A DNA stretch of 64,000 bases from Candidatus Zymogenus saltonus (GTDB lineage Bacteria; Desulfobacterota; Zymogenia; Zymogenales; Zymogenaceae). Of this stretch, positions 37,501 to 46,204 are shown piece by piece. The stretch is from contig JAFGIX010000009.1 in assembly GCA_016929395.1 (NCBI GenBank), forward strand, positions 30,118 through 94,117. Reading direction: 5' to 3'. The notes below the pieces were generated by a model, which saw only the letters and a program-made list of their open reading frames with translations, made no database searches and had not been told where the DNA came from. How positions within the stretch are numbered: the first letter of the stretch is position 1; each line of letters begins with the position of its first letter. A program made the position numbers and the translations under genes.

Positions 37501-38285
37501 CTACAATCAAGCGAAAATCAAGGGAGACACCGACCAGCGACGGGACGGCTTTAGGAGAAAAAAAATCCTCACACGACAGCTGCGACATCGTTATTAAAAA
37601 TCTGTCATACACATATCCGGACGGGACCGAGGCGCTCTTCAACATAGACCTCTCGATAAAGAGTAAAGAATCGGTGGCGATACTGGGCAAAAACGGCGCC
37701 GGGAAATCTACCCTTCTCCACACGCTCCCCGGCCTTATAATGCCAAAGGGGGAAATAGAGATTTCCGGCATTCGCCTCACCGAGAAGAGCGTCCGCGATA
37801 TAAGAAAGAAGATCGGCATAGTGTTTCAGAATCCGGAGGATCAGCTCTTCTGCCCCACCGTCTACGAGGATGTCGCCTTCGGGCCGAACAATATGGGACT
37901 TGACGATGACGAGATAGACCGAAGGGTAAGGAGGGCGATCTCGGCCATGGGGCTTTCCGGCCTTGAGAGTCGCTCCGCCCACCACCTGAGCCACGGAGAG
38001 AAGAAGCGCGCCGCCCTCGCCACTATACTCTCGATGGAGCCGGACATCGTCGCCTTCGACGAGCCCGCCGCAAACCTCGACCCAGAGGGCGTCCACAGCC
38101 TGAAGAAGATAATATGCGGGATCGACAAGACTAAGCTTATCATCACCCACAACATAAACCTCGCCTCCGACCTCGCCACGAGGGCGGTGGTAATGGACGG
38201 GGGAAGGATCGTGGCCGACATGCCGATAGGGGAGTTAATATCGGACAAAAAGCGCCTCAAGGAGTTGAAGCTCTTGTTTGATTGA
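37497..38285 (+). CDS. cbiO: ECF transporter ATPase (A) component, CbiO-like
   Basis: This ABC ATPase energises the ECF importer with CbiQ. Walker A GKNGAGKST, the Q-loop FQNPEDQLF, signature LSHGEKKR, Walker B VAFDEPAANLD and the switch histidine in ITHNI are all intact. The ATG at 37497 overlaps the cbiQ stop, giving 262 aa. The first 30 residues (KRKSRETPTSDGTALGEKKS) are a charged, probably disordered extension not normally found. No other component gene follows; the next gene is a deacetylase-like protein. Confidence 0.92.
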   Translation: MTTIKRKSRETPTSDGTALGEKKSSHDSCDIVIKNLSYTYPDGTEALFNIDLSIKSKESVAILGKNGAGKSTLLHTLPGLIMPKGEIEISGIRLTEKSVRDIRKKIGIVFQNPEDQLFCPTVYEDVAFGPNNMGLDDDEIDRRVRRAISAMGLSGLESRSAHHLSHGEKKRAALATILSMEPDIVAFDEPAANLDPEGVHSLKKIICGIDKTKLIITHNINLASDLATRAVVMDGGRIVADMPIGELISDKKRLKELKLLFD

Positions 38286-38486
38286 TATTTCGATTGATAT
38301 TCGATTAATATTTCGATTGACCCTGGGGAAATTTTCTCGATATTGAGCGGATAAGAGTATTGATTGAGGGGGATTGGTTTATATTTCAGCCGCCGACAAT
38401 AACGAAACAGCATCAAAGGGCGCGCCGCCTTTATCTTGGTAACTTGCCGGTCTGACGAACCATATATATTGCAGGGAGGTGGATCG

Positions 38487-39251
38487 ATGCCGAAGACAAA
38501 GATCGTATACCACGACAAATACCTCACCGACTACCCCACGGCCTCAGTGGAGATGCCGGAGAGGGCACGGGCGATATACAGGGAGTTTTCGAGCCACGGC
38601 TACAAGTTTGTAACCCCGAAGCCGGCCGAGGAGTCGGACATCCTGCTCGTCCACACGCACCGCCTCTTGGAATCGGAAAAGAGGGACAGGGAGCGCTACG
38701 AGACCGCCCTTTTGTCCGCAGGGGGCGCCATCACCGCATCGGAGATCGCCATCGAGGGGACGCCCGCCTTCGGCCTTATCCGCCCACCCGGTCACCACGC
38801 AAGCCCGGACAGCAACTGGGGCTTCTGCTTCTTCAACAACACCGCCATATCGATAGAAAAACTGATCGTCCAGAATAAGATAGAGCGTGCGGTGATACTC
38901 GACATCGACCTCCACTTCGGCGACGGCACCGATAACTTCTTCAAGGGGCGCGACGACGTGGCGGTCGTAAATGTCCAGTCGAACTACGCCCTCGAGTTTC
39001 TGGCCATGACAAAGGAGGGGCTCGAAAAGTCGGCCCCCTACGACATCGTATGCGTCAGCGCGGGATTCGACAGGTACGTCAAGGACTGGGGTGGAACGCT
39101 CGATACCAACGACTACAAAATTATAGGGGAGCTGGTTAAGGAGTACTCCGAAAAGCACGCGAAAGGGCGGCGGTACGCCCTCCTCGAGGGGGGATACTAC
39201 GTAAAAGACCTGGGGATAAACGCCAGAAGCCTGGTCGAGGGGATGGAATAG
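38487..39251 (+). CDS. Histone deacetylase-like amidohydrolase
   Basis: This zinc-dependent amidohydrolase of the HDAC/AcuC/APAH superfamily (254 aa) removes acetyl or related acyl groups from an amine. The catalytic histidine pair is in RPPGHHAS. Zinc ligands DxDxH are in LDIDLHFGDGT, and the third Asp is in SAGFDRYVKD. The substrate tyrosine is in EGGYYVKDL. The ATG at 38487 follows a perfect GGAGGT. The protein is shorter than eukaryotic HDACs and closer to bacterial deacetylases of polyamines or acetoin-related acyl compounds. The substrate is not predictable. It may be co-transcribed with cbiQO, but a 200-bp gap with small TCGATTGATATT-type repeats separates them. Confidence 0.88.
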   Translation: MPKTKIVYHDKYLTDYPTASVEMPERARAIYREFSSHGYKFVTPKPAEESDILLVHTHRLLESEKRDRERYETALLSAGGAITASEIAIEGTPAFGLIRPPGHHASPDSNWGFCFFNNTAISIEKLIVQNKIERAVILDIDLHFGDGTDNFFKGRDDVAVVNVQSNYALEFLAMTKEGLEKSAPYDIVCVSAGFDRYVKDWGGTLDTNDYKIIGELVKEYSEKHAKGRRYALLEGGYYVKDLGINARSLVEGME

Positions 39252-39312
39252 GCGGCGAGAAAAACTGCTTTAGAGCCGATATTTGAAGCGATTTTAATGG
39301 GATTTAAATATA

Positions 39313-40527
39313 TTGACAAAGAAGAGGAAAAACCCGTACAGCTACCTTAACCTGCTGATGGACGTTTTAAGAGAGAGGAGTTTCGAGAAAGGGGTGAGGG
39401 TCCACGACCTGAAGCTCCAGGCGATGAGGGAGCGCCCCGTTCCCAAGCGGGGAAGCTGGGGCAAAAACGGCGACGGCTCCGAGATGACGAGGAGAGACTA
39501 CGACAGGAGGCTCGAATCCTTTAGGGCAAGGCTCCCCGAACTCCTTTTTCCGGGGGCGGATACCGAGTTTACCGTCGAAGACGAAAGCGGCAAATCCTCC
39601 TCGATCGAGGAGCTTATCGACTCCAGAACGAACGGCCTTCTGACCTTCAGGTCGAATATCGAGACCTCCTTTACGAGGAACAACACGGTCAGGGCACACA
39701 TCTATCCCGAGAGGGCGAAAAAAGGAAAGGCCGGACTCGAAAAGGCGATCATAATACTCCCGAACCTGAGGGCGGAGGAGCGCGCCTTCGCCACGCTCGG
39801 GAGGCTCCTTAACAGGTTCGGATACACCGCCCTCGAGATGGTGCACCCCTACCACGGGGAGCGCCATGACCCTAAGGACACCGAGATGGTCCCCGGGGAG
39901 AGGCTCTTTTCCGCAGACATGCTCGATACCCTCTACTCATTCAGTCAGGGTATCTCGGACATCCTGGGCGGACTCCTCTATCTTATCAAAAGCGGGTTTA
40001 AGAGAATCGGCGTTATCGGCGCGAGCATAGGATCGACGTTTACAATAATGTCGACCGCCTATGCCCTTGAGTACAGGGAGTTTTTATTTAAGAAAAACCC
40101 GGAGCTTGTCAAAGACCTCCCGGAGTCGATCTTCAGAGCGGCGATAATAAACCTCTCAGGGGGATTCCTCCGCGATTTCATCATGGACCCGGACAACATC
40201 GAGGCGGAGTACGTGAGGACGGGACTTGTGGAGGACTTAAAAATAACCGGCATGGATGTGGAGAAACTCTGGCCCGTGGTAGATCCGATGAAGTTCGTAA
40301 ACAAGATAAACATCCCCATACTGGCCGTAAAGGCGAGGCAGGACCCGGTCCTCCTCTACCGCTACTCGAGCCGGCAGCGGGAGTTCTTCGCCAAAAACGA
40401 GGTGGGCGGAAAAAACTTCAGGGAGATATACATGCCGTTCCCGGCGGGACACTACAGCGCAACCTACTTATTGCCGAAGATGACCATAGGGGTCTCCAAT
40501 CTCCTCTTTATCCTGAAGCACGTGTAG
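39313..40527 (+). CDS. Alpha/beta hydrolase family protein
   Basis: The 404-aa protein has a charged N-terminal 100-residue region of unknown fold and then an alpha/beta hydrolase domain. The nucleophile elbow is IGVIGASIGSTF (Ser near 237). An oxyanion-loop segment PYHGERHDP is near 180. A likely acid is in KARQDPVLLY and the histidine in PAGHYSATY. It loosely resembles the ABHD18-like group, though I cannot confirm this. The TTG at 39313 is the best available start; an internal ATG at 39358 is an alternative. It follows the HDAC-like gene by 61 bp on the same strand, so a joint role in acyl or ester removal is conceivable. Confidence 0.68.
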   Translation: MTKKRKNPYSYLNLLMDVLRERSFEKGVRVHDLKLQAMRERPVPKRGSWGKNGDGSEMTRRDYDRRLESFRARLPELLFPGADTEFTVEDESGKSSSIEELIDSRTNGLLTFRSNIETSFTRNNTVRAHIYPERAKKGKAGLEKAIIILPNLRAEERAFATLGRLLNRFGYTALEMVHPYHGERHDPKDTEMVPGERLFSADMLDTLYSFSQGISDILGGLLYLIKSGFKRIGVIGASIGSTFTIMSTAYALEYREFLFKKNPELVKDLPESIFRAAIINLSGGFLRDFIMDPDNIEAEYVRTGLVEDLKITGMDVEKLWPVVDPMKFVNKINIPILAVKARQDPVLLYRYSSRQREFFAKNEVGGKNFREIYMPFPAGHYSATYLLPKMTIGVSNLLFILKHV

Positions 40528-40579
40528 TCTGTATCCTGATTGAGAGATATCCCGCCGAATTGAGTGAGATACCGCCCGT

Positions 40580-41743
40580 CTAATTTTTCCCCGTAACCAG
40601 ATTGATCTTGACAATCTCCACGTCCGTCAAGACCCTGATGGGCGGTCCCCACGTCCCCGCGCCGCTGCTCACGTAGGCGTGCATATCCCCCACCCTTCCG
40701 TACCCGTAGCTCAGCTTGAAAATCGAGTCCGTGACGAGATTAAAGGGGAAAAACTGCCCGTTGTGGGTGTGGCCGAAGAGGGCCAGGTCAACGCCCAGCG
40801 CGGCGAACCTGTCGAGGTAGACGGGGGTGTGGGTCATGAGGATGGTGGGGAGGTTTTCGTCACACGAATCTATAATCTCTTTCAGGGTCTCCTCGTCCCT
40901 CGCCCTCCTCCCCCAACCGTCGGAGTAGTCGTCGAGTCCCACGATATTTACAATCCCGGGGACAGTCACAGCTTTGTCCCTCAAAACCCTGATATTCGCC
41001 GACTCCATAAAGTGGGTCGATTCATCAGGTCCGTGGTAAAACTCATGGTTTCCTAAGACAGCGAATGCCCCGTATTTCGCTTTAAATGACGACAGGATTT
41101 CCCTGACGTGGTAAAGCCCGTCCGCCTCCTCGTCAAAGAGGTCTCCCCCGATTAAGATTATATCTGGGCCTTCTCCGTTTACCAGCTCCACAATCCCTTT
41201 TAGACGATCTTTGCCTATCATTCTCCCGAGGTGTATGTCAGACACGAAGACAACCTTCAGCGGATTTGAATCGACAGGGAGGGTGTCTACCGCGAGATCG
41301 AGCCTTCTCACCTTTACGTCCTTTGAGTGGAGGTATCCCGCTAATATCAGTGCGGACACCGCCAAGACTACTATTACAAAAAGCGTCCTCCCTATGACGA
41401 GCTGGTTCCTGTAAAAGACTTCCGGGATGTAGGAAAAAATGTAGTTGAAAAACCTTATGAAATCCACTGCGAGCCCAATCAAGAAGAAGTAGATTATCGC
41501 CCCGAGCCATAAAGACCCTATCCATGTAAGAAGGGGAGATATGTCATTTTCAACGAGCCTCCTTATGAAGAAGCTCACGGGAAAAGCAAGGGACACGGTC
41601 ACAAAGAGAGCGATATATACCCAAAACGGAACACCTTTCAGCTGAAGAGCCAGGTTCCCCTTTAAGAGGACGTAGGAATTCATTGAGAAATAGACTCCCA
41701 AGAATATCGTCAGGAAGATGATAAAGGACTTCAGGTCATTCAC
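40580..41743 (-). CDS. Membrane-anchored metallophosphoesterase
   Basis: The 387-aa protein has three to four N-terminal membrane helices (about 7-27, 38-60, 72-95, 120-142), then a calcineurin-like phosphoesterase domain. The two-metal site is intact: SDIHLG, GGDLFD, GNHEFYHG, MTHTPVY and FGHTHNGQ. The family includes UDP-2,3-diacylglucosamine hydrolase-like and YaeI/YkuE-like lipid phosphoesterases, and the membrane anchor fits a lipid or envelope substrate. It is convergent with the alpha/beta hydrolase gene and divergent from the tungstate operon. Confidence 0.88.
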   Translation of the reverse strand: MNDLKSFIIFLTIFLGVYFSMNSYVLLKGNLALQLKGVPFWVYIALFVTVSLAFPVSFFIRRLVENDISPLLTWIGSLWLGAIIYFFLIGLAVDFIRFFNYIFSYIPEVFYRNQLVIGRTLFVIVVLAVSALILAGYLHSKDVKVRRLDLAVDTLPVDSNPLKVVFVSDIHLGRMIGKDRLKGIVELVNGEGPDIILIGGDLFDEEADGLYHVREILSSFKAKYGAFAVLGNHEFYHGPDESTHFMESANIRVLRDKAVTVPGIVNIVGLDDYSDGWGRRARDEETLKEIIDSCDENLPTILMTHTPVYLDRFAALGVDLALFGHTHNGQFFPFNLVTDSIFKLSYGYGRVGDMHAYVSSGAGTWGPPIRVLTDVEIVKINLVTGKN

Positions 41744-42020
41744 AAGTTTTTCTCCCTTGTTTTTTTGTTACAATCTTTTATTATATTATGAAGACGTCGA
41801 ATTGTGAAGGGTATTGCATAATTTTTTTAATTTATTTTCAGAGCTTCACTCATAAACAGGCTGAAATATTTTAAAAAGCCTTGACAAATTCCTATTTCTT
41901 CACTATTATTCCTTAAATAAGGAAATTCACTTCTCCGATCCTTCTCACCTAAGGGGGGGGCATCATGATGTGGGCGGATATTGGGGGGCGATTGAAATAG
42001 TCGTTTCCCTTCGCTCAAGT

Positions 42021-42122
42021 TAATGCCCAACACCCTATGGTGGAAGGACGACAAGGTATGGCCGGAAACGGCCATGCCCCCCGTGCTTGGAAAGGAGAAA
42101 AGTTATGGGAAACCACGTCTCC
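42021..42122 (+). ncRNA. Probable molybdenum/tungsten cofactor riboswitch
   Basis: The 5' leader of the tungstate/cofactor operon can fold into an ordered set of hairpins: CACC-CTAT-GGTG (42031-42042); a 10-bp stem closed by a GAAA tetraloop (GGTATGGCCG / CGGCCATGCC, 42055-42078); and an arm GGAGA...TCTCC enclosing a second GAAA tetraloop (TGG-GAAA-CCA). An intrinsic terminator follows directly. GNRA-capped helices and control of moa, moe and tungstate-transport genes are features of the Moco RNA family. I matched the architecture and context from memory, not a covariance model, so the family name is probable. The rest of the 518-bp gap 41744-42261 shows nothing else clear. Confidence 0.65.
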
Positions 42123-42146
42123 ACGTACCGCACGGTACGTTTTTTT
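42123..42146 (+). terminator. Intrinsic terminator at the end of the riboswitch leader
   Basis: An 8-bp perfect inverted repeat (ACGTACCG / CGGTACGT) is followed by a run of seven Ts, 115 bp before the tupA start and immediately after the leader fold. Its placement before, not after, the operon implies attenuation: ligand binding by the leader would decide whether transcription continues. Confidence 0.85.
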
Positions 42147-42261
42147 ATGCTTGAGACATGACCAATCCCTGTGTATCAATCTACGGTTTTCAACGGCAAG
42201 GGACAGCTTTTCCTCTTTCCAAAATCGGAAATTTATTTAACTCTTTTTGTGGAGGTTTGAT

Positions 42262-43095
42262 GTGAAAAGGAAAAGACTTTTATCTATTCTAACAATTTCG
42301 GCTCTTGTTTGTTTCATGGCGTTTGCCGGAATCGCCCTTTCGGCCGAAACACTTATCCTTGCAAGCACCACCAGCACCGACAACACGGGGCTCTTCGGCT
42401 ACATTCATCCTGACTTCACCAAGAAAACCGGTATCACGGTCTACGTTATCGCCGTCGGCACCGGGAAGGCCTTAGAGATCGCCAAGAATGGCGACGCCGA
42501 TGTCGTCATGGTGCACGCCAGGGAGCTGGAGGACAAGTTCATCGCCGACGGTTATGGCGTAAACAGAAAGGACGTTATGTACAACGACTTCGTGATCATC
42601 GGCCCGAAGGACGATCCCGCCGGTATCAAGGGAATGAAGTCCCCCGCCGAGGCCTTAAAGAAGATCGCCGAATCGGACGTAGTCTTTGTGTCGAGGGGCG
42701 ACAAATCCGGAACACACGTAAAGGAGCTCGATATCTGGAAGCTTGCCGGAGTCGATCCTCAAGGACAGAAGTGGTATATAGAGACAGGACGGGGAATGGC
42801 GGAAACCCTCATCATGATAAACGACATCGAGAAGGCCTACACACTCTGCGACAGGGCGACATACAACTCCTTTACGGCGGACGGCAAGATCGATTTTCCG
42901 ATATTGGTCGAGGGTGATCCGATCCTGTTTAATCCCTACGGAGTTATCGCCGTTAATCCAAAGACCTATCCCCACGTAAATTACGACGGAGCCATGAAGT
43001 ATATCAACTGGATCACCTCGAAGGAGGTCCAGAAGATGATAGGCAACTTCAAGGATAAAAACGGCAATCCACTTTTTATACCGGACGCAAAGTAG
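42262..43095 (+). CDS. tupA: Tungstate ABC transporter substrate-binding protein
   Basis: This periplasmic oxyanion-binding protein captures tungstate (and less well molybdate) for TupBC. It has a signal peptide (KRKRLLSILTISALVCFM ... ALSA). The TupA-specific binding motifs follow: ASTTSTDNTGLF early in the mature protein and SRGDKSGTH near residue 150. The GTG at 42262 follows a perfect GGAGGT, and the length is 277 aa. It is the first gene after the attenuated leader. Preference for tungstate over molybdate is known for this motif family and inferred here. Confidence 0.92.
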   Translation: MKRKRLLSILTISALVCFMAFAGIALSAETLILASTTSTDNTGLFGYIHPDFTKKTGITVYVIAVGTGKALEIAKNGDADVVMVHARELEDKFIADGYGVNRKDVMYNDFVIIGPKDDPAGIKGMKSPAEALKKIAESDVVFVSRGDKSGTHVKELDIWKLAGVDPQGQKWYIETGRGMAETLIMINDIEKAYTLCDRATYNSFTADGKIDFPILVEGDPILFNPYGVIAVNPKTYPHVNYDGAMKYINWITSKEVQKMIGNFKDKNGNPLFIPDAK

Positions 43096-43145
43096 CATCA
43101 CTCATCGGGTAACGAGATGCGCGCCGATTATTCAAAGGAAGGGCT

Positions 43146-43841
43146 ATGGATTACATTGTCAACGGCTTTAAACATGCTCTGATTCTAATCATTTCCTTTG
43201 ATCGAGAAGTCTTTGAAATTGTCGGACTTTCACTCTATTGTTCAAGCATTGCCACGCTGTTATCCTCAATCTGCGGCGTTCCGACCGGATATATAATCGG
43301 AACCAAGTCTTTTCGGGGAAAGGGCGCTCTCGTTACCCTCTTTAACACCTTAATGGCGCTTCCAACCGTCGTGGTCGGCCTGTTCTGCTACTCGTTTTTG
43401 TCTCATCGAGGCCCCCTCGGCTTCATACACCTCCTCTTTACCCCATGGGCCATCATAATCGGCGAAGTAATACTGGCGTATCCCATCGTCGCTATGATAT
43501 CGATATCGGTTACCCAGGGGATAGATCCAAAGATCAGAGAGACATCCCTCACCCTCGGGGCGTCGCCCTTCCAATCGGTTCGATCGGTTCTTTTTGAGGG
43601 AAGAATCGGGTACCTTGCCGCCGTAGTGGCGGGCTTCGGGAGGGTTGTGGCGGAGGTGGGCGCCGCCATGATGCTCGGTGGCAACATCAAGGGGCTCACA
43701 AGGACCATTCCCACCGCAATCGCCCTGGAAACGAGCAAGGGAGAGTTCGCCTTCGGCCTGGCGCTTGGGATCATCCTCCTCTCCCTATCCTTTGCGGTTA
43801 ATATTTTTCTCTACAGACTACGAGGAAGAGCGGGAAAATAG
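43146..43841 (+). CDS. tupB: Tungstate ABC transporter permease
   Basis: This inner-membrane permease of 231 aa has five or six helices. The EAA-type loop that contacts the ATPase is present (ETSLTLGASPFQSVRSVLF), followed by AGFGRVVAEVGAAMMLGGNI, typical of oxyanion permeases. The ATG follows AAGGAAGG. It lies 50 bp after tupA and 8 bp before tupC. Confidence 0.92.
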   Translation: MDYIVNGFKHALILIISFDREVFEIVGLSLYCSSIATLLSSICGVPTGYIIGTKSFRGKGALVTLFNTLMALPTVVVGLFCYSFLSHRGPLGFIHLLFTPWAIIIGEVILAYPIVAMISISVTQGIDPKIRETSLTLGASPFQSVRSVLFEGRIGYLAAVVAGFGRVVAEVGAAMMLGGNIKGLTRTIPTAIALETSKGEFAFGLALGIILLSLSFAVNIFLYRLRGRAGK

Positions 43842-43849
43842 ACAGCCTT

Positions 43850-44848
43850 ATGCAGATTATAGAAGCTAAAAATATCACTAAGGCCTACGACGGACACAAG
43901 GTCCTCGACATCGATCATTACGAGTTCGAGAGGGGGGGGATATACGCCTTCGTGGGTCCCAATGGATCGGGGAAGACCACTTTCTTTCGCATCCTCTCGC
44001 TCCTTGAGCAGCCCACTACGGGAACCATCACAATTAACGGGAAGGGGGTTACCGCCTTCGAGCCCCATACTACCAGAAAGAAGATAGTCCTCGTCCATCA
44101 GGAACCGGTGATGTTTGACACGTCGGTCAAGAAAAACGTCGCCTTGGGCCTCTCTTACAGGGGGGTTCCCAGGAGGGAGGCCGCCGACAGAATAAGGGAA
44201 TCCCTCGAAATGGTCGGGATGTCCGGCTTCTCGAAGAGACACGCGAGAAATCTCTCGGGTGGTGAGACCAAGCGGGTCGCAATCGCCAGGGGAATCGCCA
44301 TCCGTCCCGAGGTGCTGATCTTAGATGAGCCTACCGCGAATGTGGACGTGCTGAATATTTTAAAGATCGAGGAGATAATCAAAAACATAAACAAGAAGTA
44401 CAACACCACAATCATCTTTTCCACCCACAACATAAGTCAGGCGTACCGCCTGTCGAACAAAGTCCTTACCCTGATGAGCGGAAGGCCGAGCAGTGAGCCG
44501 GTCAAGAACTTCTTTTCGGGAAAATGCGGAAAGCTCGGAGACGAGCCGGTCTTTAACACGGGCCGAATCGACATCAGGCTCCCGGAGCACAACGAGGAGG
44601 CCGGCTACGCCTCAATCGATCCAAAGGAGATCATCATATCGAAGGATCGAATATCCTCAAGCGCCAGGAATCAATACTCGGGCGAGATCACCGAGATAAG
44701 GAAGGACGGGGAGATAATAGGCCTCTCCGTTGACGCCGGGGAGATCTTCCACGTAGACGTTACCCAACGCTCCTTTTCCGAAATGGGACTCAACATCGGA
44801 CAGAAAGTTTTTATTGCCTTTAAGGCCTCTTCTGTGTTATTATATTAA
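43850..44848 (+). CDS. tupC: Tungstate ABC transporter ATP-binding protein
   Basis: This ABC ATPase of 332 aa powers TupB. Walker A GPNGSGKTT, signature LSGGETKRVAIAR, Walker B VLILDEPTANVD and the switch His in STHNISQ are intact. The C-terminal 65 residues (YSGEITEIRKDGEIIGLSVD ... VFIAFKASSVLLY) form a TOBE/Mop-like domain, which in molybdate transporters binds the oxyanion and inhibits uptake. It follows tupB by 8 bp and is followed by moeA. Confidence 0.93.
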   Translation: MQIIEAKNITKAYDGHKVLDIDHYEFERGGIYAFVGPNGSGKTTFFRILSLLEQPTTGTITINGKGVTAFEPHTTRKKIVLVHQEPVMFDTSVKKNVALGLSYRGVPRREAADRIRESLEMVGMSGFSKRHARNLSGGETKRVAIARGIAIRPEVLILDEPTANVDVLNILKIEEIIKNINKKYNTTIIFSTHNISQAYRLSNKVLTLMSGRPSSEPVKNFFSGKCGKLGDEPVFNTGRIDIRLPEHNEEAGYASIDPKEIIISKDRISSSARNQYSGEITEIRKDGEIIGLSVDAGEIFHVDVTQRSFSEMGLNIGQKVFIAFKASSVLLY

Positions 44849-44901
44849 GTTATACTTTTTTGGGTCACCTACGGACGATCGCCCACGGACGATTAAAAGC
44901 A

Positions 44902-46170
44902 ATGAGAAAGTCCTTTCTTAAATTGATAACTCCGGAAGAGTTCCGCAAGGTCTTGATGGATTTCGAGGGTAGGACCGATACCGAGACCGTCTATACAACG
45001 GACGCCCTCGGAAGGGTTCCCGTATCGGACATTCTCTCTCCGGTCGATCTCCCCGACTTCAGGCGATCCATTGTTGACGGCTATGGAGTTGTCTCGAAGG
45101 ATACCCACGGGGCCTCCTCCTCGATTCCTTGCTATCTGAAGCTAATTGGGGAGATTGCGGTGGGGCCTGCTCAGGAAGGACAGGTATTAAAAATTTCGCC
45201 TGGGGAGGCGGTGAGGGTGGTCACTGGAGGGATGGTTCCGGAGGGGGCAGACGGCGTTGTCATGGTGGAGTACACCGACCTTGTCGACGATACCACCCTC
45301 GAGGTGAGGAGGGGAGTCTCTCACCTCGAAAACATCGTTCTCATAGGAGAAGACCTGAAGAAGGGTGATCTTGTCGTCAGGGGGGGGGTGCACTTAAGAT
45401 ATTTTGATATAGGCGCTTTGACCGGCGTCGGTATAACTAAGATCGATGTATTCAATAAGCCGAGGGTGTCTGTCTTTTCTACCGGCGGCGAGGTGGTGGA
45501 GCCGGCGGAAATCCCGAAGCCGGGACAGATAAGGGACGTAAACAAGTACGCCCTCGCCGCGGGGGTATCCGAGGCGGGGGGAATTCCGGTCATTATGGAA
45601 AATGTGGGCGATGACCCGTCCTCCCTGAAGGAGGCTCTGAAGAAGGGCAGAGAGACCTCCGATATGGTCATCCTCTCGGGGGGGAGCTCCGTGGGCAACA
45701 TGGATTTCACACTTTCGGCAATCGACGAGATCGCCAAAAGCAGGGGGTCAGACTCCCCCGGAGTTTTGGTCCACGGGGTGTCGATAAGGCCGGGAAAACC
45801 GACCATATACGGGATCGTCGACAACACGCCCGTATTCGGGCTTGCCGGACATCCAGTGGGCGCCCTGATCGTCTTTTTACTGTTTGTCGCGCCCATGATA
45901 AAATTGATAGGGGGAACCGCCGATCCCTCCTGCAAATCTCAAATCGTCGAGGCAAGGATTGACAGGAGCCTCTCCGGTGCGCCGGGGCGCGATTACTACG
46001 TCCCCGTGAGACTCGTGCCCTCGGCCGACGGCGCCCTCCCCACGGCAACTCCCCTTCTCGGAAAGTCGGGGATGATCTCGATCCTGACGGGAAGCACCGG
46101 CCTAATCTGCATCCCCTCCATGAAGGAGGGTATCTTAAAGGGAGATACGGTAAGCGTATCGCCCCTATGA
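44902..46170 (+). CDS. moeA: Molybdopterin molybdenumtransferase (MoeA), first copy
   Basis: MoeA inserts molybdate (or tungstate) into adenylylated molybdopterin. The four-domain family pattern is clear: LPDFRRSIVDGYGV near the start (MoeA N-domain), GMVPEGADGVVMVE, the core MPT-binding block VILSGGSSVGNMDF, and GLAGHPVGALIVF in the catalytic domain. The C-terminal small domain follows. The length is 422 aa with the ATG at 44902; a TTG further upstream is possible. It is the fourth gene of the operon, with a second moeA next to it. Confidence 0.93.
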   Translation: MRKSFLKLITPEEFRKVLMDFEGRTDTETVYTTDALGRVPVSDILSPVDLPDFRRSIVDGYGVVSKDTHGASSSIPCYLKLIGEIAVGPAQEGQVLKISPGEAVRVVTGGMVPEGADGVVMVEYTDLVDDTTLEVRRGVSHLENIVLIGEDLKKGDLVVRGGVHLRYFDIGALTGVGITKIDVFNKPRVSVFSTGGEVVEPAEIPKPGQIRDVNKYALAAGVSEAGGIPVIMENVGDDPSSLKEALKKGRETSDMVILSGGSSVGNMDFTLSAIDEIAKSRGSDSPGVLVHGVSIRPGKPTIYGIVDNTPVFGLAGHPVGALIVFLLFVAPMIKLIGGTADPSCKSQIVEARIDRSLSGAPGRDYYVPVRLVPSADGALPTATPLLGKSGMISILTGSTGLICIPSMKEGILKGDTVSVSPL

Positions 46171-46204
46171 TATAAAATATTTGAGATCAATTATTTGAGA
46201 CTCA

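Noticed and set aside
38283..38322. Short TCGATTGATATT-like repeats after cbiO
   Set aside because: Only about three imperfect copies of an AT-rich word; too short to support a function.
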